A DNA stretch of 64,000 nucleotides from Chrysomallon squamiferum (Eukaryota; Mollusca; Gastropoda; Neomphalida; Peltospiridae): NCBI GenBank assembly GCA_012295275.1, contig CM022666.1, positions 14,499,434-14,563,433 of the forward strand, in the 5' to 3' direction. Within the stretch, counting starts at the first letter, position 1. Each line of letters opens with the position of its first letter. This document shows, in pieces, positions 37,965 through 52,955 of this stretch. Made by a program: the position numbers and the translations under genes. The notes beneath the pieces are model-generated. The model worked only from the letters and a program-made list of their open reading frames with translations, had not been told where the DNA came from and made no database searches.

Positions 37965-38690
37965 TTTGTTTGTTTGTTTGTTTGTTTATTTATCTCATTT
38001 AAAGACGATGTAAAAAAATATATATATTTTTTCTGTTTCACTTATTACTTATTTTCACTTTCGTATGAGCAATAATTTCAAGAATATTATTTTAATTTCT
38101 AGTACAATAAATAATATAATAAGAGTAACTTGTTACGTGAAGTACTTGAGAAAGTCCAATGTGAATGTGTCACGTATAATTTGGTGCTGTTTTTAATGTA
38201 CATTCGTTGCAGACTGCTGCTAACAGTGAACATATATACAAGTTTAGATTTTGTTTCTTTAACATTTATCATATAAAACTTCCTATTTCTTATTATCTAC
38301 TTCTCCTTTAAAAAGGAAGAAAACAAAAAGAAAGAAAATAGGATAGAGAAAATTGTAACATATTAATAAATAAATAAATAAATAAATAAATTAATTAATT
38401 AATATCTACTGTTTTTTACGCAAACCAACGACAGAGACTAGTTTAGTTTACATGGAACTGGTAAATATAGTAAACTTTGTTATTATCATAAAATGACGCA
38501 TTCGCTGTCTACCTCAGTTAGTATTGTCCGTATTTAACGACCATTTTGCTGTTTTATGCAAGGTGAAAGGACACTTGTTGAACATTTGTGGTTACGTCTA
38601 GTTTGCATTAAGAGTAGAAATAATGTCGAACTATTGTCTAACTGCTTATGTTATTTATTGTTCGAATGGTTTATAATCGCTAATATTACT
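37400..38690. other. Non-coding flank of copy C
   Basis: AT-rich with TTTA runs at 37930-37990. 38050-38290 shares GTGAAGTACTTGAGAAAGTC and TTAGATTTTGTTTCTTTAA with 52370-52550, so this flank was also duplicated. No gene is seen. Confidence 0.6.
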
Positions 38691-39730
38691 AATAATACCC
38701 TACTACTACTACTACTAGTGATACATAATATGTATATACACTATACTATACTATAAATACAAAACATGCTGTAAATTATAATAAATACTATTACTATTAA
38801 TATCCTACTACTACTTGTACTGATACATAATATGTATACACACTATACTACACTATAAACACAAAGAATGCTATAAATTATAATAACTACTATTACTACT
38901 AATAGACTGCTACTACTACTAATGTATATACACTCTACTATACTATAAATACAGATTATGCTATAAATTATAATAACTACTATTACTACAATTACCTTGC
39001 TACTACTACTAATGTATATACACTATACTATACTATAAACACAAATAATGCTATAAATTACAATAACTACTATTACTACTAATAGACTGCTACTACTACT
39101 AATGTATATACACTATACTATACTATAAATACAGAATATGCTATGAATTATAATAACTACTGTTACTACTAATACCCTGCTACTACTACTACTAGTGATA
39201 CATAATATATATATATACACTGTACTATACTATAAATACAGGATATGCTATAAATTATAATAACTACTGTTACTACTAATACCCTGCTACTACTACTACT
39301 AGTGATACATAATACGTATATACATACACTATAGTATACTATAAATACAGGATATGCTATAAATTACAATAACTACTGTTACTACTAATACCCTGCTACT
39401 ACTACTACTAGTGATACATAATATGTATATACATACACTATAGTATACTATAAATACAGGATATGCTGTAAATTACAATAACTACTGTTACTACTAATAC
39501 CCTGCTACTACTACTACTAGTGATACATAATATGTATATACACTGTACTATACTATAAATACAGAATATGCTATACATTACAATAGCTACTGTTACTACT
39601 AATACGCTGCTACGACTACTACTCTACAACTACTAGTAGGACGTGGAATACTAAGGATACTTAACATGCTGTACACACTGAACTCTACTATAAATACAGG
39701 TTATGCTACAATCACAGTCTTTACGGTATA
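38690..39730 (+). repeat. 90-109-bp satellite array, about ten units
   Basis: Measured at the TAAATTA landmark, successive units are 102, 90, 90, 90, 107, 109, 109 and 105 bp. Each has ATGTATATACACTATACTAT, ACTATAAATACAG, ATGCTATAAATTA and CTACTACTACTA parts. The size classes differ by the presence of a TAGTGATACATAA segment, so this looks like a higher-order mixture of long and short monomers. Confidence 0.85.
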
Positions 39731-40500
39731 ACATTTCTTCTGGTTAACGTAACGTGTATAACATTGTAATCCTTGTTTAGCAAGAAGAAGGAAATCGGAG
39801 GAAATGATACGAAATAAATACATAAATAAATAAATAAATTAAATTTAAAGAGTTGAAACAAAATCTGAACACTAAAAGAAAAGTTTAAAATAAACTGATA
39901 GAGATGGAGAGTTTTAAAACATTGTTCTTGAAATAATTAGGACAACAAAATTCTCATTCAAACTTGAATGTTTTATTTCTTGTTTTAAAAGTAGTTTAAG
40001 CGCAGGAAAGTATGTAATTTCTCGACCTTTTGTTTATTCATGCTTAATATCTGTATGATTACATTTTTGTGAAAGTTAACTACAGTTAAGGAGAGGACAT
40101 CACTATGTTTACATCATAAACAAACATTCGCACGAACTGCTCAGGTGAGATGTACTTGAAGTTTTAAATAAATTGTACGTGATGTCACACACTGGTTGAA
40201 CTAGTGAACCAAACAAAGAAAAGAGAGGGAATGAACAGATAAAACTATTTAACTCACGTATTTGTTTATTTGCTGTTTGTTTTGATTATTAATTAATTAA
40301 TTAATTAATTAATTAATTTATTTATTAACAAAAACTTTGGAGCAAGACAGAAATCTAAAATATTTTCTTTTTAAAAGTTGCTATATACTGTTGTTATATC
40401 AGTTATGCGTAGAACAAAAGCGGACTCTTCGAGTGTAAACAGTAGTATAAACAGTTATCAGGAGCAATAATATTTGTTTATTTATTTATTTAATTTCAAA
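39731..40500. repeat. Duplicated flank of the satellite
   Basis: 39720-39990 matches 26830-27100. 40080-40250 matches 56770-56900, including GAG.GACATCACTATG.TTAC. ATTA units lie near 40290-40320. The sequence is non-coding. Confidence 0.65.
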
Positions 40501-40700
40501 NNNNNNNNNNNNNNNNNNNNNNNNNNNNNNNNNNNNNNNNNNNNNNNNNNNNNNNNNNNNNNNNNNNNNNNNNNNNNNNNNNNNNNNNNNNNNNNNNNNN
40601 NNNNNNNNNNNNNNNNNNNNNNNNNNNNNNNNNNNNNNNNNNNNNNNNNNNNNNNNNNNNNNNNNNNNNNNNNNNNNNNNNNNNNNNNNNNNNNNNNNNN
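40501..40700. other. 200-N assembly gap
   Basis: Exactly 200 N. The first base after it (40701) already lies inside the block that duplicates 7593-16644, so the true left limit of block B is hidden. Confidence 0.99.
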
Positions 40701-41754
40701 GAAGGTTCCTTGCTGCTGAAACCAAAGAAATATCCTATTTCACATTATCAAAGTACACATTAGAGTCTGATTCTCTGTGAGAGTAAATTACAGGTGTTCA
40801 GAGTGGATTGTTAACAACTTGTTTGTGTTTCTTCATGTAAAATCAGTGTGTTTGTTTTCAGTACAATTCGAGAATTGGAGGCTGAGCTGGATTATGAGAA
40901 ACTTTGACAAGAGAAGTTGAAAGCCCAGTTGGATGAATACAGGAGGGAAATGTTCTGTCTTAACTCTCAAGTAGAACTTCACTGTGGTGAGTGAGATATT
41001 TTTAATCTTCATTTGCTGTTGATAAATATATAAATAAGTTAATGATTTAAGAAGTAAGTGAGTAAGAAAATGAATAAATAAGTTAATACAGTAAATAAAT
41101 ATGTAAAAAATAAATAAAATAAATAAGTTGGTAAAGGAATAAGTGAATGAAGGAATAAATGAATGATTGGGTAATTGGATGAAAAAATGAGTGAGTGAGT
41201 GAGTAAATGAATTAATGAATGAATCTTTTTGGAATATATTTTATCTTTAAATAATTACTATAACTTGGATATTTCATTCTTAATTAACTATTGTTATAAT
41301 CATTTGAAAGAAAGGAACAATCTGAAACAAGCTAAAGAAATAGTGAAATTAATGTAGGTAACACTAAAAAAAGAACAGTTTTATTGTGAACCTGTCAATC
41401 TATTTATCCATTGACTGACACACCCACCTATCTCTCTCTGTATTCTTTCTGTATAGCTATCTCTGTCTTACTTTCTACCTGTTTTTTTATTTTTATTATT
41501 ATTATTATTCTGTCTTGGTGTCTCCACATTTACCTCCCTCTCTGTGTGTCTGTGTGTCTAACTGTGTGTTTGTGTTTCTGCAGGTTAGTGATGATGAGTA
41601 TCACACCAGGTCAGGTTGTGTGAGGAGAAGAGCAGACTCAAGTAAACAGAAAAGTCAGGATGATGTCAGGTTTTTTTTCAGACAAAATTACACACCAGTG
41701 AAAAAACCCTCAATCAGCTCATTTCAGAATTCTCTAGATCAACTGACACTTTGA
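40701..41754 (+). pseudogene. Ankyrin/coiled-coil gene fragment, copy B1
   Basis: Counterpart of A1 but cut by the gap on its left. The coiled-coil exon from 40862 reads TIRELEAELDYEKL, then TGA (40905-40907), then QEKLKAQLDEYRREMF. It lacks the frameshift that A1 carries at the same exon. Near its end a 3-bp loss removes one codon (Asn) after QVE. A TAG interrupts the small exon near 41355 as in A1. The terminal exon 41584-41754 is open (VSDDEYHTRSGCVRRRADSS...), with Gly-to-Asp and Arg-to-Cys changes against A1. Confidence 0.65.
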
Positions 41755-42284
41755 ACTCTTAACAATGACAATTTTTATACAGTTGATATCTTTGTATTCA
41801 CTCGGTAACGAAGTGTTTTGAGTTAAGTGGATTCTCAGTCTGAAATAAAATACCAGAAAGGTACCGTTATATCTGTTGTTGTTGCTGTTTGTTTCTTCCT
41901 TAATATTAACAGCTAAAATATGTAATATTGATATAATTTATATAAAATAATGAAATATAGATAGTATGTAATTTATATAAAAGAATGAAATATAGATAGT
42001 ATGTAATTTATACTTTTCTTTTAATTTTAAAGTTTTTATTTCATTTCGTTTTGTTAGCCAAAAAATTCATTTAGAATTTCAAATATTATTTCAAACATTC
42101 GTATATTACAAATCTGAACTAGAAAGGAAATTGTATAAATTTATATATTCTGCTTTAGTTTATTTTGCATTAAATGATTATTTATTTATTTATGTAATTA
42201 TTTATTAAAAATGTAGAGAAAAAAAAAAAAAAAAAAAAAGTAAATTAACCAATTTTTTAGATAATTATCATAATTACTGCCATG

Positions 42285-42790
42285 TAGGTTGGTACTGAAG
42301 TTATTTCCCTTAGACCACATTTAGAAAACGGTGTAACAGGTGAACATGCATTTGTGTACTGGGAGACACAGAGAAGAGTATATATTGCGAGCAGGGCCTC
42401 TAGATAATAATAGTTTATTCCAGTGAGAAAAACACAACAACAACAAGAAAAAAGAAAACACACACACACCCAAAAAAAAAAAAAAAAAAAAAAAAAATAA
42501 AATTTTTAAAAGATCAAAAAAAAAAAAAAAAAAAAAAAAATAAAAAAAAAATCCCCTGTTTTAAAAAAAAAAAAAAAAAAATAATAATAATAATAATAAA
42601 AGTAAATAAACCAAATGTATATATGATTATTAAAATTAAAGCCATGTAGGCTAGAATTGGAGTTATTTCCCTTGGACCACATTCAGAAAACGGTTTTAAC
42701 AGGTAAACATGTATTTGTGTACTCAGAGACACACAGAAGAGTATATATTGTGAGCAGGGCCTCCAAGAGAAATTTTGCAACGCGGTACAA
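42285..42790 (+). repeat. 130-bp element pair, B copy
   Basis: Same arrangement as 9170-9680, with longer A runs between the two elements. Confidence 0.7.
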
Positions 42791-43127
42791 CACCCCTTTC
42801 TCAGGCACCGAGACAGGCAAAGATTTTTCTCAAAACTGAGGATTTGATGTCCAGTAAATCTACTTGTAAACTCTCATTAATGCTTTAGTTTCATGATCTG
42901 ATATAACATAATGTATCAAACATATTCAATTAATGAAGAAACATAAATCAGTATTTACAGTTACATTCACCAGTCGCCTTTTAGTTTTTTTCACAGTGAA
43001 AAGTGTATGAAAATGCAACATGATAAAAAAAAAGAGTATGAATTTATTTTATTTTATTTTATTTTACTTTATTTTATTTATTTACTTTCAAAATTAAGTC
43101 TATTTTAATCAGTTTTATTTAGTAGTG

Positions 43128-43167
<40 letters not shown>

Positions 43168-43229
43168 AAGTAGCAGAAGTAGTCACAGTAGTAATAAATA
43201 AAAAGTGAACAAATTAAAATTCAATAAAA

Positions 43230-43596
43230 TTAAGACAAATAAAAGTACGCAAGGAAAAAGTAGATAAAAAGAAAAAAAATGGAAAAAGGAATAAAAAAAC
43301 AAATAATAAATAAATATTAAAATAAAATAAAAATAAATGAAAGGAAAAAGAATGAAATGCAAAGGAAAACAACAACAACAAATAAATCAATCAATAAATT
43401 AATAATAATATTATAATAATAATAATAAATAAATAAATAAAATATCAAACTAAAGAATACTGAATATATGACATCAAACAAGGAAATAGGCAAACAGAAG
43501 TAGTGGCAGATAGACAGACAAACAGATAAATAAATGAATAAACATTTTGTACAAACATTTATAATTTAACTGTAATTAAATCAGCTTTGAACTAGC

Positions 43597-43663
<67 letters not shown>

Positions 43664-44130
43664 ACAAATGAAAAGAGAAGATTGTAGAAGAAAAAAGACA
43701 CAAATGTAAAGAAAAACAAAAAAAGCTAAATGACAGAATACAGGAAAGAATGAAGAAGTTAAAATGAAATTAATAAACAAAATAAAAAATATAATAATAA
43801 TAAATATTAAACTAAGGAAGGAAACAAAGAAGGAATGAATGAAAAATGTCACAGCAATCATTTTTCTATATAAACATTATACACATTTAGCAGTAGAAAC
43901 AAAAATCAGTTGTTGGAATATCACTTTTATTACTATTTTCTTTTATTAAATCAATCAATATCCACAGATTTCACAAAACATTACTATTGTCATAATTTAC
44001 TGCAGTAGCAATAAATATATGAAATATTAGATCAACAATTCATTTCAATAAAAACTATGTAAATTCTAGTCTCCTTTCACTCATTATTTAAATGAAATCA
44101 CAGTTTAAGTGTTTAAAATAAAAACTAATT
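43230..44130 (+). repeat. 0.9-kb dispersed repeat, copy 3
   Basis: Matches 10100-10970. Its GT tract lies at about 43598-43660, and the AAAGGGAGATAACTG block at about 44131. Confidence 0.75.
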
Positions 44131-44277
44131 AAAGGGAGATAACTGATTCGATTCAAAGCAAGCATACAGGGGTATTGCAGCCATTAATATGGAGCTGAGA
44201 CCACTAATTCACAAATAAAATAAAACAACAATAACAAAAATAAATAAATAAATAAATAAATGAAGAGAAAAGTAACT

Positions 44278-44359
<82 letters not shown>

Positions 44360-44379
44360 ATTTTCATTTTATGTGTTAA

Positions 44380-44602
44380 GATTCTTGAAATCTTGGTAGT
44401 AAATAACAAAGATCTACATGGGATTGAGATAAACGGTAAAGAATTTAAATTTCAAGAGTTTGCCTCACTGTTTGGTCTTAAAGTTAACACAAGGAAATCT
44501 AAAATTGTAAAATTAGGCAAAGACCGTAATGAAGAGCCCGATCAAATAGCTAGAAAAACACAAATTCAGAATTATTCAAATCCATTTAGTAATAAAATAT
44601 AA
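44380..44602 (+). pseudogene. LINE reverse-transcriptase fragment, copy B
   Basis: Identical coding sense to 11215-11437 (NNKDLHGIEINGKEFKFQEF...), with the same loss of the YADD region. It follows TAA and GTT arrays (44281-44360). It travels with block B and is not an independent insertion. Confidence 0.65.
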
Positions 44603-44849
44603 CTTTTGACCACTAGTTACAGTTTACAATGGCTCTCTGTTAATAATGATAAAAATATTATAAATTGTCTTTACATACTGATCAAGAAATAGTACAAATG
44701 CCAGAAATTCATAACTGTTCAGAAGAACAGCTTAAAATAAATGTTTGTAAAAAAAATCCACAATTACTGAATAACAGAAACTACTTGAAAACATGAAATA
44801 AAAGCGAAAATAAAACGGCAGTGTTTTTTGGTTTAGAATTCTGTGACAA

Positions 44850-44932
44850 ATGGAGGAAAAGTGTGTATCTTCTTGCGTTCAAGCTAACTACAGACACAGG
44901 ACTTAGATATTTTCAGCAGAATATTTTGTTAT
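44850..44932 (+). repeat. Single unit of the 96-bp repeat
   Basis: One unit of the array present four times at 11691-12050, followed at 44933-44990 by a short segment (CTTAGTGTATATTCTCTTGT...) not seen in A. Confidence 0.8.
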
Positions 44933-45066
44933 TTATCTTAGTGTATATTCTCTTGTGTTCAAAACTACTAAGACTTAGATTTTTTGTATTATATGGTATA
45001 AAAAAGATTGATATAAATGTCAATATTTTCATATGCTTACTGAAGATTTAAGCACATATTCTGTGG

Positions 45067-45465
<399 letters not shown>

Positions 45466-46026
45466 TGCAATTGTTACCTCTTTGAAGTCATGCAAAAGGT
45501 AGCGGTCTCCAATACAAATATCATACAATTTGTGTTGCTTTACTGAACAAGTTGACAATATAGGTGTGTATATTTTATTTTTCTGTTGTTAGTACTGGAA
45601 CCTCCATGTTGACCTTTTCAGTCAGAACTCATTTATTGTTTTATTAAAGGCTTTCCTAATCATGGGAAGGTGCAGCTAAAAGATGACTTCTTGCTAATCA
45701 GTGAGAGTAGTTCTCTCAGTAACACAGTTCATGTTGCTAATATCATCATCCAGAAAGAACTTGTATATCTTACATTAATAACCTTTAGTATAAAGTAATA
45801 AGAATTAATAAATAAAAAAACAGAAACAACAAAAATATACATATTTATTTTTTATTTAGTAAAAGGACAATGAAATTAAAAGGAACCTGCAATAATGCAA
45901 TAAATTATCGTAACACATAAAAGATGGAAATATAAGAAAAAGAAATGAAATTCATGAAAAATATTTAAAAAGTACTTGTTTTAAAATATTAATAAAACCC
46001 AGGTAATGGTATATAAAAGTACTGTA

Positions 46027-46490
46027 AGTTTATGTGAAAATAAAGTGAAATATAAAACATTAATATCCTACTTATCTGTACAAACACAGTGTAAGTCTAT
46101 GTGAAAATAAAGTCAAATATAAAACATTAATATCCTACTTATCTGTACAAACACAGTGTGAGTTTATCTGAAAATAAAGTGAAATATAAAACATTAATAT
46201 TCTACTTATCTGTACAAACACAGTGTGAGTTTATGTGAAAATAAAGTGAAATATAAAACATTAATATTCTACTTATCTGTATAAACACAGTGTGAGTTTA
46301 TGTGAAAATAAAGTGAAATATAAGACATTAATATCCTACTTATCTGTATAAACACAGTGTGAGTTCATGTGAAAATAAAGTGAAATATAAAACATTAATA
46401 TTCTACTTATCTGTACAAACACAGTGTAAGTTCATGTGAAAATAAAGTGAAATATAAAACATTAATATTCTACTTATGTGCGTAAAGAAA
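46027..46490 (+). repeat. 67-bp minisatellite, about seven units
   Basis: Units start at 46027, 46094, 46161, 46228, 46295, 46362 and 46429, two more than in block A. 46500-47845 is the AT-rich spacer matching 13666-15003. Confidence 0.95.
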
Positions 46491-47845
46491 AACCTGAAAG
46501 TTCCACAGCACACAACAGACAAATATCTTGTTGTGTGAAGATGATAGATAAATTTGCTGTCTTTTTTTTTTTTTTTTTAATTATTTTTTGTTCACTGATT
46601 CACAAAATAGCTCTGCTTCTGAATATGCAGAAATTAGCTTGTTCCTGACACCAAAGTAAAACTGACATTAGAGCCACATTTCCATTTAAAGTCTATTTCT
46701 CTTTTTTATGATAATAGTTAAAATATTTTATAGGCTCTAAATTTATTGATTTTCCATTATTTTATTTGATTTCTTCTTATTATTTTTTGTTAATAAAGTA
46801 TGGTAATAAAATAATAAACTAATGCAGCTGAAAATGTTTGATTACATGATTTTTTACACATTTTGACACACTGAGGCTGTAGATACAGTGCAGTGATATA
46901 CTCAGTCTTTTAGGATTTTATTTTGTTTACATATTTTTATTTTATTATTTATTATTTATTTATTTATTTATTTTCATTTTGGTCATTTGTTTTAGCTTAA
47001 TTGATTTGATCTGACATATATTTTTTTTATTTATTCATTTATTTCAGTTCAGTTTATTTACTTAATTATTTATTTATTTATTTATTTATAAAGGAAGAAA
47101 ACATTTTTCCTGTCATTGACTTTTACCGTACAATTTTACCCGAATATATTTCACTTACTTAGCAAAACCACTTAATATAATTAACTAAATGTCCATTTTA
47201 CAGCATGTGTCGTGCTTTTATTTTTATTTTGAAATTTCTACAAACTTGGATACTGTATATATTGCATGCATGACTAAAGAAGTTTGGTATGTCCTTTCCT
47301 GTCTGTTTCAAAGTTAGATGTAAAACATTTATTGTTTTCTTTAGTAGTTGGAGATGTATGGTTTAATTAGCAAGTTGATAATCATGTAATGTTTATGAAA
47401 AAGAGTTAACATGTCAGGTTATGTTAAAATGTCATGTATTCAAGAAATAGACAAATTATTGAAAAATTCTCTAAAATGTAATATTTTAATATATTTAACA
47501 GATACTTTTTTTTACAGTATTATCCAAGGATATCATTGTTTATTTGTTATTCATCTGTTACCACAGAATTTCATGTTTCATCAAATGAATTACTCAATGA
47601 ATATGTAAGGTGTAGTGGAATTGAACCATCACAGAGAAAATCTAATTTTATTTTGCTGTGTCCACTGAATTTGGACATTCTCACACTGTTTATGATGGGT
47701 GTGTTTTACCTTAGTGGTGGATTTTCTGTAGTTCAGTGTTGGGTATATTATAGTTTGTTTGTAGGTGTAGAGCAGTTTCATGGTTGGTGTACAGAAAATG
47801 TATGGCACAACTCCACAAATACTAATTGTTTTATGATGTTTTCAG

Positions 47846-50021
<2,176 letters not shown>

Positions 50022-50744
50022 GGTCAGTTCAAAATTAATTTCATCAGTTTTCATTTCTTCTTTATTTCTTAAAGACATTTTGATTTATTTCATAATTCAT
50101 AACTTTTTTCATTCCTTCTTTCCTTTCTACACATTTTATAACCTTAATTGTTTAAGATGTTGAAAAATAACTGACTTGTAAATTGTCCACAATGATTGTG
50201 AGAGATTCAGTGTGTGGCAAAATCTGAAGAATTCATATTCTTAATTTTGTTTGAATGGTTATTTACTTATATATGTGTCTGTTAATGTTAAAAAAAGGCA
50301 GGATAATAACAGCTAAGACACATCAAATAAATAAATAAATAAATAAATTAATAAAATAAATAAATAAACAAAAATCAAAAATAAACACAACACAAAATAA
50401 ATAATGAAGAAAAGAAGAACTATTCTGGATAGTAAAATGAACATGTTACATAACAGTAATATAATATTTACATTTTTAATTATTTTTTAATTTAAATTTC
50501 AATAGAATTTTGTTTTTTAAAATAATAATTTATTTGAGTCAGAAAAAAAAAAGAACAATAATAAAAAAAAAAAACGCCAAAAAAACAGAGCTATTAAAAT
50601 AAATCAATAAATAAACAGGGGGAAAAATAAATGAAAAAAAAAAAAAAAAAAAAAAGAAAAAGAAGAAGAAACAAAGAAATAGACGGTAAAAGTTAATAAA
50701 CCAACTATATACATTATTACATAATTATAGCCACTAGACTAGTA
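50022..50744. other. A-rich non-coding spacer
   Basis: AAAT units (50325-50400) and poly(A) (50632-50655). No gene is seen. Confidence 0.65.
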
Positions 50745-50775
50745 CCAGAGTTATTTCCCTTAGACCACATTCAGA
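50745..50775 (+). repeat. Left flanking copy of the CCCTTAGACCACATT motif
   Basis: Reads AGAGTTATTTCCCTTAGACC then ACATTCAGAAAAC, the same core as the 130-bp elements at 9183 and 42290. It lies to the left of the hAT relic. Confidence 0.6.
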
Positions 50776-50829
50776 AAACAATGTACATACCGGATAAACA
50801 AGCACATACAAAGATTGCATGTTTTCTTC

Positions 50830-51892
50830 TTTCAAAAAAACATTGCCCGTCAATCCTGGAGGACTCTCAGTATAGCCTCAATGTTCTTTGTTGACGGAGT
50901 TCACTGCTTCTGTCCTCGCACTTCACTTCGTTTCAGACTCAGACTTAACAACCATGGGCAGAGAATTTCTGTGTTTTTGAATAAGAGTAAAACACATAGA
51001 AAGCGTTGTGATAGCTCTGTGACCGTTGTAGCTCCATTTCGTCTTTCTCTAGCTGTTTGAAGGTGTCGTCAATCAAGCTCTCAGCGACCTTCTGGCTTAT
51101 CTGGTCAGTATAAGGAAGAACTGTCTAACACACACTACTTTCCTCTGAAAAATCAACTTCCACATACATCATTTATTTTGACATCTGCTGACGGTGTGCT
51201 TCATCAGGAGTCGAGTCGAACATGACACCACAGTAGTACTTGTCTGTACGAATGCTTCTCAGTAAACTCTGGCTAACAGTGGATGCCATCAGATGGATGA
51301 AGTCATTCTGGACACCTGGTGAAAGATAAGACATGGATCCAGTAAGGCCTTTCACATAGGTCAAGCGTTCTTTCGTGATAGGGTCAAACATGGCCAGTAG
51401 TTTCACCTAGCTAAAACAATTTTTTCCCCACATTGGAGCCAAGATCATTATCTTGCTGAAGTCGCCCTCCGTGTCCTCGCAAAGTCAGGTTCTGAGTTCC
51501 AAGGTATTTTATGCAGTGAAGGATTCTTGTTAAACTATCACGGCACTTTTCGTTCTCTGTGACTGAAGTTCCATATAATTCTCCACCTAATATTCTTTCC
51601 GTTTCTTTCCACTGGGTGAAGCACTTCATTTTCATGAACTATAAACCTTTCAGTTGAATTCCACTGGCTGAATCCACTTTCTTGCTCCTATGAGGACTGA
51701 TGGTCAGACCTGGGATACAGAAGACAACAGGCAAAATGCTGAGATTTTAGAAGGGGAATAGCCCAGCCCAGAGCGAGTCACTTCTTCACCGTAACCATTC
51801 CCCAGTTTTCTGTTGAACCAAGTTTTGTTCACTGAGTGGTTGTTTGTTCGTAGAAAAGGACCCTCACTGTTCTGGAAATGGTTCGAACCCAA
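50830..51892 (-). mobile_element. Decayed hAT transposase (TTF zinc finger / DUF4371, ZMYM1-like)
   Basis: Minus-strand segments follow the order of ZMYM1-type hAT transposases. First KLGNGYGEEVTRSGLGYSPS...AFCLL, resembling the TTF zinc-finger region (family: L.NGE.v.R.WL.YS...fCF.C). Then TRILHCIKYLGTQNLTLRGH (family: l..i.fLa.QnlalRGH). Then, after a frameshift near 51410, VKLLAMFDPITKERL, SYLSPGVQNDFIHLMASTV and YYCGVMFDSTPDEAHRQQMS (family: Yfsim.DeTtDvs...Qls). Beyond TAA at about 51173 the similarity fades, with GAKSYDNA-type sequence only faintly seen as QSYHNAFYV. Several stops and frameshifts mean it is inactive. By family, the intact protein cuts and pastes DNA flanked by short inverted repeats. 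Inverted copies of an AAGGGAAATAACTC motif flank it. Confidence 0.7.
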
Positions 51893-52866
51893 CTTTATTG
51901 TTAAAGAACTTGTGTAAATTAGTCTGTAAAAATATAGTTCTTGTAATAATATAGTAATATGCTAAAATATAGTAATCTATGAAATTTAATGTTCTTATTA
52001 AAAATGTTATTTCTTTATTTTAGGTAATTTTAAGAAGACAATGAGACGTATTTTTATTTTTTATTATTTATTTTTTTTTTTTTTTTCCACAAAGATGAAG
52101 GAAAGTGAAATGCCCCCTTCTGTTGCTATACCTGCCATACCCTAGATACACCCCCTGACGGCCACAATTGGGCTAAAATAGCACTTCGTAGATTTCTACT
52201 AAAATATGAATGACTTAAAGATATTACTCGTACTTATATTAACATTTATTTGTTTAGTTTCACACTGGAATCAATTTTAAAGGCAGTCTATCAGAAACGA
52301 TTTCAAGAATATTTAATTTCTATTAATATAAATAATATATTAATAATAACTTATTAGGTGAAGTACTTGAGAAAGTCCAATGTCCAATGTGAAGAGTTCT
52401 ACTATTATTACGGTTAATGTACTTGTTGTTTTTCTGTTGTTAGTGGTGATGATAGTAAAAGGACGGTGGTATTTTCGATGTATCTGTTTATTCGTAGTAG
52501 ACTGTTGTTGATTTGAACATGTATACAAGATTAGATTTTGTTTCTTTAAAATCCTTCGGATAAAAGTTATTTTTATATTACTTCTAAAAAAATAGGATAC
52601 ACAAAATTATATTTATATGTATATTTCTCTGTTAAATTTCAAACAACTGATTGTTTCGTTTAAAGGCTTCTTTTGCGTTTGCATTTGCATTTTAATGTTC
52701 AAATGGTTTATAACCACCACTGTTACAACTAATACCCTGCTAGATAATGATGTAATAAAATTAATAGCATTGGATAAAAAGACAGATTACTCCTGTTGTT
52801 TTCTATAATCCTTTGCTTAGGGTCTAAGCGGGGGAATGACCATACATATTTCCATTGTTTTTATTC

Positions 52867-52914
<48 letters not shown>
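51893..52914. repeat. Non-coding, partly shared with 38050-38690
   Basis: 52300-52560 matches 38060-38290 (shared GTGAAGTACTTGAGAAAGTC). The other sequence is unique AT-rich DNA. No gene is seen. Confidence 0.55.
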
Positions 52915-52915
<1 letters not shown>

Positions 52916-52955
52916 AACGTGGTCTAAGGGAAATAACTCCAGTAGTGATCTACGG
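52915..52955 (-). repeat. Right flanking inverted copy of the motif
   Basis: Reads GTGGTCTAAGGGAAATAACT on the plus strand, the reverse complement of the left copy, so the pair faces inward around the hAT relic. A TTA array (52868-52911) precedes it. Confidence 0.6.

Noticed and set aside
38556-38756. 66-residue frame beginning MQGERTLVEHLWLRL
   Set aside because: It runs into the satellite region, has no splice signals and is not kept in the related flank at 52500-52740.
51704-51892. Frame with KLGNGYGEEVTRSGLGYSPS as a separate small gene
   Set aside because: It fits the zinc-finger part of the decayed hAT transposase that continues downstream on the same strand.
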